Source: Antedon bifida (Eukaryota; Echinodermata; Crinoidea; Comatulida; Antedonidae). Taken from it: DNA of 64,000 nt. The notes under the pieces were generated by a model. It had not been told where the DNA came from. It made no database searches and was given only the letters and a program-made list of their open reading frames with translations. Below, piece by piece: positions 20,401 to 32,400 of this stretch; the stretch's first letter is position 1; every line of letters starts with the position of its first letter. The translations under genes were made by a program, and so were the position numbers. The stretch covers positions 30,559,401 to 30,623,400 of the forward strand of contig OY727097.1 in the NCBI GenBank assembly GCA_963402885.1. Direction: 5' to 3'.

Positions 20401-23400
20401 AAATTTCCTGTGGTAGCTACTTCTCGAGATGGAGGGTCAAAGGTTACAACAGCCACAGAAGTTATGCGTTTGGCTTCAAAGAAAGTGCAAGAATCCAGTA
20501 AGATCTGTTTTTATTTTTCTTTGAATTTTTTTTAATATTTTAAAGATCACTTTAAAATTGACAGTTATCTGAAATAAAACTCAGTTAAATTTTAATATGA
20601 CATAATGAATATACAATTAAATGTAGCACAGATAAAAACTTTTTTTAATTTAAATTCCTTTTCTTTCAAAGATGTGACTTTCACACACCGGTCAGTCTTC
20701 CCCGTGAGATTTGACGAAACAGCTGTCAACAGATGGTGGCAGCATTTACTCGTCTTTAAAATATTTACAAGAACAGCTGGGCAAAAAACAGTAAGGCTTA
20801 TTTTGATACCACAATTTTTTTTTTATAGATGTCCTTTACATATCACTTAACATATGTTTTGTACATGAATATGTGTTAAGCTCTGTCTACAATATCAAAC
20901 TAGTTTGACAAAAGAAGTGTGATGTGCCCAAATATTGTAGTGGTATGCTTAAATATGGTAGTGATATGACATCATCATGTCCATATATGGGCACATCATA
21001 TTTTTTTGTCACATAAAGTTTGATAGTGTAAACAGAGCTTAAATAATAACAGTATGAATTTATATAAAGATTTTATTTTGTATTAAGGAATAATTGTTAA
21101 AACATTATTTATCTTTAGCCTGACCTACTGGGTGTTGCAAGTGTTTCGTTGAGATCTGTCTTGGAGTCATCTGGACTTAGCATTCAGGTTGAGATACCTG
21201 TTAAGGACAAGAAAGATAGAGGGCGGTGGTCTGGCTCGGACAGTGACAGGCTGAATGAGGACGATGACAAAATTGTAGCTCATTTACAGGTGTAGTATTT
21301 TGGCAAAATTAGTTTTAGATTTAAATATAGAAATATTATTACCATATAAGACAACTAACCCTACCAATATAATCAGTGACATCGGTAATTTATTGACACA
21401 ATTCACAATAGGCACCAAAAATACAAACAATTATTATTATACTATTTATATTATATAATCTTGTACGCAGATCTCAGTTGAATTGGCATCTGACAGCAAA
21501 AACTTCATGCAAGATTTGGCAAAGGTCAAAGTTGCGGAAATGAAAGGGTCACAACTGCTGGCTGTCCCCTCTCATAAGGCAAAAATTACACCGGACTTAG
21601 AGAAGCATTCAAAAGTAATGAGTGCACAAACAAAAGGTCATAGTTCAGTAGGTCATGGTCAACCGAGTCGGATTCCGGTATACCAAGGGCGTCATGTAAG
21701 GAATGACACTTCTGGGCGATTTCGTCAAAAGTCTGGAGACGAACAGAAAGAGATTTATGTAAAGGAACTACATTCTGGTGTTGTCAATCCAATGCAGCAG
21801 ATACCAGCAAACACTCAGCCAGAGGTATGTATGTGATTGTCTCTGTATTAGGCCTAAATAAATGTTTTGACCAAATCATTATTTTGGGCCAAAGCCAATT
21901 TAAAAAATAAAAATCTTGCTTACAGCCAAACATCTATTTTATTTATTTTTTATTTCAATTCACCAACAGCGAATCATTGTCACTAACAGGCTTGTTACAT
22001 TTTTTATGTTTAATAATAACAAATTTCCCAGATTGGTGGTATACTATGTTTTTTATTTATTATCTCTCTTTCTGCTACCAGCTGATGACGTTACATTGTC
22101 TACTTCATATACCAACTGGGAGTGGCCTAACTTTACAGGGAATTGCACCAGTAAATCAACATACCAAACCACACCCACATCCAAAGCATGGCCCAGGCAT
22201 TGGTATAACAGGTAACCACAGAATATATAAATATATCCAATCTGCAGACAGTACTGTTTCGATCTTATTAGATCTTGTCAGTGCAGCTCAGGTTTTGAAA
22301 TGATATGTACAGCAGAACTGGCACAATATATAGACTGAGCCAGTTATATAGGACATGGTACACTGTGCCTGTGGTGTTTATAAATATATATAATATATAT
22401 ATTATCAAAGGTTAATCCGTCGACAGAAAAAATGAGGGAGTCTGACAGGATTTGAACCCAGTATTCTGCGATTGATATACATTGGTTTTGCTGTCTTTTT
22501 CATAGGTTTTGGTCGTGATAACGTTACACGCAATACCTATCTGGTATGTCGAATGTTCTGGTGCGATGATGTTGTGAATTCTAATGTTTGTTGGGGGACT
22601 ACTGAACCTGACTATGAATTTCTTCAAGTAAGTATGGCATCTGGAATAACATTAACAAATTTGCAATTGCTGGAGTGGATTTGTTGACATGCCGGTCCTT
22701 CTGCTTGTTTTATTGGAATTTAAGAGGGCTCCTGAATATCAGGGTAAATATGAATTTAAAATAATCTAAACCCTGTTATGATGGTTAATACAGCAGCTAC
22801 CCATTTCATTTGTCTATAGCCATCTTAAGTAAATATTCTTGTAGCTACCTCCCTCCTTATTTCAAATGGTCACCATTTTTAATTGATTTTATAACTTTGT
22901 TTTTAGATTGCACCTGTACTTGTTACGCCATCATTGCTTGAAAGAACCAGAAATAACTTTATGATTGTTGAGGTTTGGGACAAGAAAACCTCTGCTGAAA
23001 ATGACCAGGTACTGACATCATCAATAATTTAGCCATAAAATCTGAATTAATTGTAAATATATTTGGTTATGGAAAGCCCAATATACACATCTCATTACAG
23101 TTTTAATACAGTATTTCTCCTATATTTTCTAGCTTGTTGGAATAGTAAAATTGCCTCTTCATCAGTTTTATATGTCCTACAGAGATCCAAGAATATCAAC
23201 AGCTATGCTAAAATCAAAGGTAAATTCATTTTATTATGTGTGTCATATCACTACCATATTGGGGCATATCACACTTTTGTAGTGTAGACAGAGCTTTACT
23301 GTATAAATATATAAATATATATATATATAAGTAATATAGAAATAAAATGTTGAACCCCATTGGAAAAGTCCTTTGAGGACTTTTATGGGTTGTCATTGGC

Positions 23401-26400
23401 ATCGCTATTTTTTTATTTATGTTGTTGTCTATCTATGTTTCCTGTGTATATTCATTGTATTGTGTCTTCAATTATTTTTATATTATTTTATGATGCTGAA
23501 ATAAATTAAATCACTATTTTCTCACTAGTTTCCAGTTGTGGCTGTTGATAGTTCTCTGCCAGTTGTTGACCCTTTCACTGGGGTCAAGTATGGGCAGCTA
23601 AAAGTTCTCCTATCACTAGGGTCACAAGGCCAGGTAGGTCAACACTTTTTAACTTTAATGATATTACTAAATGCTCACAGACTGTTTTAATTCTCAATTG
23701 CTTTGGCTAACATCCAATAAAGACTTAATTTACATAATACTGACAAATAACTAAACACAAAACAAGTTTCATTAGTTGAGCAAGAATAATTGTTTTATTC
23801 TATTTCTTAACTTTTTTACTGAGACTGAAAGTGACCTAAAACAGCATCAAAACTTTTATTGAATTATTAACATAAATTGTAACGCTCTGTCTATACTATC
23901 AAACTAGTTTGACAAAAAAAGGTGTGATGTACCCAAATACGGTAGTGATATGCCCAACGATTGTAGTGGTATGACATCATCATGTCCATATATGGGCACA
24001 TCACATTTTTTGTCACATAAAGTTTGATAGTGTAGACAGAGCTTAAGATGATTAGAAAGGAAGTTAGAAAATGTTTTTTGTTTGTTTATAGATATCTGAA
24101 TTACAGCAAGTAAAACTAGACAAGGTATCAAGTGTTCCACTTCCAGATAGACCAGACAATTTTCTAGAAAGGTGAATTAGAATGGAAAAATTTCATATTC
24201 TAGAATAAATTTTTTTTCTATGCTCTTAATACAATAATAAATTACCAATTATATAAATCCCATCATTTTTTTTAAAATTTGGTGAAAATGAGGTGTTGGG
24301 ATTACACTCGGGATTAACAATGGATTGACAAATCTTGTGTCTGAATTTATCCTAAATGGGGGATGGGATTATACATAAACATGAGATTATACTACTTAAA
24401 AGGTAATACAATAATTAAAAATATTATTTAACTTATAGGACTAATGGTTTAGGGAACGATGACTCCACTTCAGGAACACATATGATAGGTAAAGATAATT
24501 CTTTTGAATACATTTAAATTTAAAATGATTAGATGAGAATAATGTTCATAATCAAGAAAACAATGTTTGATTTTCAGAACACACGTTTGAAGTGATAGTT
24601 GAAGGCATACGAGGGTTCCCTCAATTTCAGGATACTGTGTGGGGAGAAGCTGACTGCTTCGTTCAGTATCACTTTCCATCATTGCTCCAACAGCCACATG
24701 CCAGTCAGCCAATCAAACATGGTAAACATCATTGATTTTTAGTACACATTCAATAAAACTTATTATACTTATCGATTAGATAGAATGAACCCTCTAGACA
24801 ATGGGATTGGACTTGGACAATAATCAGGTGGTGGCCTGACTAGTATGAATGGGCTCTCCAGAAGTTCCTTACCATTTATGATAATTTTTTACTTTAGCCC
24901 CACCATCTCTAAAGCCTCATAGGACTGCTACAACACTATGCATACCAGAACCAATGTTTCATGATATCTGTAGGCACAGACTTGTGATACCCAGCAGCAT
25001 ACCAGTACAGAGAGAGCTACTTACAGGTGAGGACAATCAGCCATTTCTTCTCTCTGCATACCAGCATCTGTCTCTAGTACATTAATGTATGTGAGTGCTG
25101 GTCTTCCTTGTTTTACAAGCCCCTGTTTAGGCTGCCACAGCAGTAATTTCTTCTTTATTGCAAAGACGGTGTCCTGCAAATGTCTGTGTTCTTATTGTTT
25201 CTGTTATTTTATGATCAGATGAGGATGACAAAACAATCATCTTCATTGATGTATGGGGAATATTTCTTGTATAAATTATAATAATATGACAATAGTGTAA
25301 ATGTTATTCTGTTTCAATAGCTTGTGCAGGTGTTGGTGGAGGAGCAGGAGGTATTCCTTTTGAAGTCTGGTGTCGCTACTACTGTCCTAATATACGTGAC
25401 CAAGTATTAGCTAAGGTAATTTTAGATTTTATTGACAGAATAATCATTTATTTCTTCTTTAAACTGGCTTCCTCCAGAGTACACAACTCGCAAAATACCG
25501 ATAAACAAAGCACAAAAAGCACCACCATTCATACATATATATATATATTTTGTATCTTATTTTCTTGTTCAATATTCTCACCTTAACCTTCAAATGGGAG
25601 GTTAAGCAGTTGATCCTATCATATATTCTATTTTGATAGGCTACTCTTCCTCTTGCCAAGTTGTGTGCAATGGTCACCATGCAGAAAAGAGGTGAGACAT
25701 CGGTACAGAGTTTCTCACTACCGTTAAGACCACAACTGGAATCAGATGAGAATGATACCGAGAAAAGAGCAAAGGTAAAATTTAACTATTTAATTTGTTA
25801 GACAATCTGAATATATTTCCATTCATGGTAGGCTAAAGCTCTGTCTACACTATCAAACTATTTTAACAAAAAAAGTGTGATGTGCCCAAATATAGTAGTG
25901 ATATGCTCGAATATGGTAGTGATATGACATCATCATGTCTATATATGGGCACATCACATTTTTTGTCACATAAAGTTTGATAGTGTAGACAGAGCTTTAA
26001 AGCGTAAGGTTATGGAAGAGTTGATTGTATTGTTACAGTAGTTGGTCATAGTTTCTTTAGTAATTTATAATACATTATGTTTGTTTTTCTGTAGCTTCAC
26101 GATGCAGGCCTGTTAGATATTACTATTAACTACAAGACCAGCAACATTAAGACACCAGCTGAGCATGGCTTAAGCAAGCCAACTGGCTCTCAAGTCTGTA
26201 TTTCTGTTGGTATTCTCAGGGCCTGTGGACTTAAGGTAAGAATTCTACTTCATAGGTTTTTGTCAAATTGTTCCTGTTTGCGTATATACATTTTTTCCAG
26301 TGTTCTTTGGATTAATATATTGTTTCTTATTGTTTGTTTCTTTGATTTTCTTTTGTTTACAATATTTTGATGATTTTTGTTTATCTTTGTTGTCAGGCAG

Positions 26401-29400
26401 CAGCAAAGTCCGTTGCTAGGCATGATGCTGGAATGCAGTATCCTAGCGATGTTGGCGTCAACAGCTACGTTAAGGCTGTCATGTCATTTCTTTCAAACGA
26501 TGTAAGAAACTTTATATTTCATGATACAATAATATTTTTAACAACAATATTTATTAATTTAAACAGCATAAGATAAGATAAGTTTTGTTTACTCAATTTG
26601 GTAATTACATTTAGTAAATTCTTTTTTTTTCTAGGAGATAAGAGTAACACAGAGTGTAGCTCGTAATTTTGCCCCAGAGTTTGCTCATTACGTAGATTTC
26701 CCTTGCCCATTATGGTTTAGTGAGGAATCTGAAGCAGGTGGCATCAGCCTAGCTGAAGTGTTGGAGTCAGGTGACATAACATTCCAGGTCTGGCATCAAG
26801 TACCAGGATTCAAATCGGGTAAGTCACCTGATCTTTGCCTGTTGTCACCTGATCTTTTCCTTTTGTCACCTGATCTTGTATCAACATTCATTATTACTAT
26901 TATACGGTTTTTTTTCTGAAGATCTTGATATGAAGTCACTTGATGCAGATGTAAATAGACCAGTAACAGCTAGGAGACTGTTCTCAAGTTCTGGCGACAT
27001 TTTGCTTGGGAGCTGTACAATTCCCCTGAAACGACTTCTATCCAGTAAAACTGGTAAAATATAACTCTATTTATTGTCTTCTGATTACCAGGAAAACTTG
27101 TTTATCCTGAAATCTTAAGATCATCCTTACATTGGATTTAAAAGATTCTACATTCTTTTCTTTTTTATTTTGTTGATATAGGAGTAAAGGGCTGGTATCC
27201 TCTGTACATACCACCACTAGGCTGGGACAATGCATCAGAAACTATCCAATCATTGCAGCACCAGGAGCAAAATGCTCCTAAAGGTGCCTCGCAATCTCCT
27301 AATGATAGAGTAGGTGGAGGCCTAGAGGTTTTGATCAGTCTAGCCCACCAGCATGATCAAGAAAAGGTGATTCATGCTGCTCGTAGCCTAGGCTGGGCTC
27401 CTGATGATTCAATGCAGGATATGGAAGAGTGGCCTAAACATGGTAAGTGACATTAATATACATACATAGTGTAATGTTGTTTGTATTTTTTATTGTTGTT
27501 TTTTGTTACTACTACTGTACCATTCTTACTCACTACATTTTATTATGATTATGATTGGTGTTTAGATGATCACATGATGATGACATCACAGATTGACATC
27601 AACGTAGATGTCGCTGTGTTCCCTGTGATATGTGCTTTGCGTGCAGGCCAGACACAAATAGACAAACATGCCAAGGCTTACATTAGATACAAGTTCTATG
27701 ATAAAGGTAACTCACAACACAGTCTTAAGCTCTGTCTACACTATTAAACTAGTTTGACAAAAAAAGGTGTGATGTGCCCAAATATGGGAGTGATGTACCA
27801 AAATATAGTAGTAGTATGACATCATCATGTCCATATATGGGCACATCACATTTTTATTGTGACATAAACTTTGATAGTGTAGACAGAGTTTTATACAGTG
27901 GTACCGTGTGCTGATTATGCTATATATCATTGCTGCTGGGGGTTGTAGAACAGCCTAATATAGTATACCTTTTCAACTTGATTTTTATTCTCATTACTTC
28001 AGCTGCTGTGTTATCAACATTGAGTTATCTTGATGATGAAGATGGAGAGAGTCTACAAGCAGACCTCCAGCATAGTCACAGGTTCAGGTGTCACTCAACA
28101 GAACCCTTTATATGGTAAAATACTACATACTCAATATATCAAAATATTGCAGGACATTGAGTCCTTGGTAAAACATGAGAAAAAAATAAGGGAAAAATTA
28201 GTTAGTTTTAGTCTACTCACTGTGTCCTAAACATTATATAAATGTACGAATGAAATAAAGTTGGAACACGCCCACTAAATTACAAAATTTCAGTTTTTGT
28301 GTATGGCTTTATTTTAACAAATTGTATTACATTTTCATAGCTCTTGTACTTTTAATTTTATCTGTAGGTATTTAAAAGAAGAGCGTCTAGAAATTCAGTT
28401 GTGGATTAGTTACAATGATACAATGGATAATCAGACTCGACCTAGACAACGAGACAAGCTGATTGGTTGTTCTTACCTTGACCTTTCACCTCTTGCAAAA
28501 GAATTCAGAGAGACTCAAAGAGTTACGTATGTGTATTTTCACTTGATTCATCCATGTGACAAATGTATTTGATTTTTCACAATGTTCTTGTTACGTATAT
28601 CTTAAAACAAATCTTTAAATGTGGAATGATAATATTGATATTTTTTCAAGTGGAAGGTATCCAGTATTCAGACCAGGAGCTGCTTACCTTGGGGGCGCTT
28701 TCCTTAGAGTTCATGTCACAAGAAAACAGACGAGACAGCATAGGCAAGATTTCATTGTAAGTATATATTTTATTCATTTCAATACAATAAAAAAATTATT
28801 TATATTTGTACACTGTACACAGAATGTTTATATGCATACTAGAAGTTATTAATTATTTTTTGTTTAATGTAGGATGATGAAGGAACTATACCAGATGACT
28901 TTATTGCTATCGATCGCCAAAAACAACGGAAACAAGTAATACAAGAGAAGCAGAAAGAAGATGAAATAAAGCAAAGGGAGAAAGAAGAAACAGAAAGACT
29001 ACAGGCAATTGAAGAGGAGAAACTAAGGAAAGAGGAGGAAGAAAAATGGAAAAGACGACCGGTACGTGTTCATGTTGTGGTAGAACAGGCCATGCATATT
29101 GGCTGCCATACTGATAGGTAAGTCACTGTGGTGTTTAGGTACAGAGTATTTTGAACATTGCCTACATTCAAGGAAATATTCCAGAGTGCAAATACTTGGA
29201 TACTTAGGGGCCCCTTTAAGGTTTATGCTATGAAATTATAAGCCAGATGATGCCCTACATTCTCTGTACAATTACTTATTAATTACAAGTACTGTTTCAT
29301 GTCTGCAGGTTGAATACTTTCTATGTATCATATCAAACAACAGATGGCGTAATCACATCACCCTCTGCAGCTGGATGTGACAGGATCACGTGGGGATTTG

Positions 29401-32400
29401 ATCATGAAGCAAAAGTCAACAGAGATGTTCTCGAAAATCAAGTTTGTGATTTTTGTATAATTCATTTAATTTAATTTAATTTTAAAATGATTATCATCAT
29501 TGGTTTTAGATAATTTTGATGTCTTGAGCTCTGTCTACACTATCAAACTTTACGTGACAAAAACATTTGATGTACCCATATTAGGCCATGATGATGTCAT
29601 AGTACCATATTTGGGGATATTACTACCAAATTTGGGCACATCACACATTTTTTGTTCAACTAGTTTGATAGTATAGACAGTTTTATACAATGCAACAATG
29701 ATTATAAAATATAATAGATACAGTATATTCAGCTACAACTTTTATTATAATATCAGAGCCATTACCTAGCTACAGCTATAGGATAAATTCTGCTATACAG
29801 TAGATAGCCTAGAGTCCTTTTAGAACTCCGCGGAATATCGGACATAAGCCAAAAAAAAAATCTATTAAGCCATCTCCTGTAAGAACATTTTTCTTGGATC
29901 TGAGAATGTTTGCCTTTATACTGGATATTCAACTCTAGTAGAATAGACTACAATCCGTTGATGAGTGCTCTATATATAGTAACACTCGTAGCTATATAAT
30001 ACATTCTGCCAAATAGTAGGTAGGCTACAATTCCTTAATGAAGGCACTTCACATAACATGCACCTTCTCATTGTATAGTAGATAGATATGCTAGAATCTC
30101 CTAATGTGTGTTCTATGATAGCAAATAGACACTCTAGCTATATACATAGATGTGCTAGAATCGTGTAGACACTATAGAATACCATTTGTATAATAGGTCT
30201 GTATAGGATAGAATCCGTGGAATAGTGTGCTAACTTCAGTTTAGAGACACTGATAATCTGACCCTTTAGTCTGGTCTTAATATCTTTGATAGAATTATTA
30301 GTACATCTTACAACACAGAATTTTTAAATTATAGTAAAAGATAATTTATTCATTTACATTTCATCGATATTATACATAATTTCTTTTAACCATTTCTATA
30401 ATTGTTTTTTTTCCAGAATCTAATATTTAAAATTTGGCAACAAACATCTAAAGAGCCGAACACAGCTAATGATCGTGTGTTAGGATTTGTATCAGTTGAC
30501 CTTTGCCCTTTGCTAGCTGGTTTTAAATTGATCAATGGTTGGTACAATATCATGGATTTCAGTGGACAATGTCAGGGCCAACTCAAGGTCAGTATAAGTA
30601 TATAGTTTGACAAAAAAGTGTGCCCAAATATGGTAGTGATATGCCCAAATATGATATGACATCATCATGTCCATATAAGGGCACATCACATTTTTTGTCA
30701 CATAAAAATTGATAGTGAAGACAGATCTTTAGAGGCAATCTAATAGTGTATCTAATATTTGTTTTAGATTGGTATTTCACCGCTAGAGAGCATTTCTCCA
30801 CTTAAGCAACCTGTCAACCCAAACCAACAAAGTACCATGACGTCACCAAGGCCAAAAACCACCAGCTTCCAGTCCAGCAGCCAATACACTGAGTTTCCAA
30901 GTCACTTAGTACAATATCCAGAACAGACGATACAATGTTGTGACTCAGCTATTCGTAATATTTATGAGGAGAAGAAATCAACAGAACCGTCGATCCATGA
31001 GGCCTCGCACTTTGAGGACCATCTCAAGAATGTGCGGCAATTTCACGAGTCACTCCAGCAGAAATTAGTTGATTTAGGCACCAGAGAAAAGATTAGAAGT
31101 CAACATACTCCCTCTCTTGGAGTTCTTGGGTCTGATACATCGACATCTTTTATGATGAATTCAAAATCATTTTTGAGACGTAGTCTTCGGTATGTTTTCC
31201 TACTTATTCAAGGCACAAAAGATGTTTACAGTACTCTTTTGTATCGTATTAATATATTTCCATCTTAAAATTACCCAATACTGTGATAAATTATTACTTT
31301 TCTTTGTAGGGATAACTTAGAACAACTTGATATAATTCAAGAGAATTTAAAGAAAAAGCTCAGGAGAGATCAGGTACAAGGAAGAAGTCATCCAGAAGAT
31401 TATGATGATTCTGGACGACATCGATCACAAGGAAGGAATCATAAACACAGACATCCTGATCAAAGTAGAGGTCAGACCACAGATCAAATAATATCCAATC
31501 ATATTAAAGAAAATAATCATGTACAAGATAATTATCCTGAACTGATAACACCAGGATTTCCTCACTTTGAAAATGGGCAACAGAATTCAAGTAGCACAAA
31601 CTTTGAACATCATGGTGCTGATGAAATGAATTATAGATTGATAGACGGCTACAAAGATGATGAGCCAAACGGTTCAGTGAGATATCCAGATGAAAGAGTA
31701 ACGTCTCCAGAAGAACGAGTGAGATCTCCAGATGAGACAATGAGATCTCCAGCTGAGCGAATGAGATTTCCAGATGAACGAGTGAGGTCTGCAGATGAAC
31801 AAATGAGATCTCCACAATCTTTGAAAGACAAATCAGATAAGAATGAGGCAGAAAGTTTCATGGGTGCTCCAAGCACTTATCCTGTCCCAACAGGAAAGTT
31901 AATTGACTTAGATAATAAAATTAGCAACCTTAATGATCCAAGGACGTTTGAAAGAGATCCATCTTCTAATATACATTATGAAAGGTTAGAAAACATTGAA
32001 GACCTGTTGCCTGCTAGGCCACCACCTAGCCATTGGGATCCACTGGAACAGAAAACTGATAGTGACTGGGACAGTGGCAGTGATTTTGAGGAAGTGATTC
32101 CAAAGCCTCTTAATGATATCTCTTCTCCAGGATTCAGTAATTCAATAGTTCCTAATAAGGTTGACGAACACCAATTTAAAAATATGGATTTTGCTGAATA
32201 TATTCAACATCAAACATCAGATTTCAATCAGCCTGTAGATTTACAAAATGGCGGTAAAACCAGTAAGCCAGAAGATGTTTTACGAACGGCTAAGAGTGAG
32301 GAAGATGTAGGAACTACTTGTGGTCAGCAGCGACTTGACCGCGACTCAAGCTTCATTGTATTGAGTACAGACTCAAGAAGCCAGCAAGACATCACTAACT

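Noticed and set aside
23063..23287. 74-codon plus-strand ORF over C2CD3 exon 21
   Set aside because: Wrong frame relative to the spliced C2CD3 reading, and it runs into a MITE fragment.
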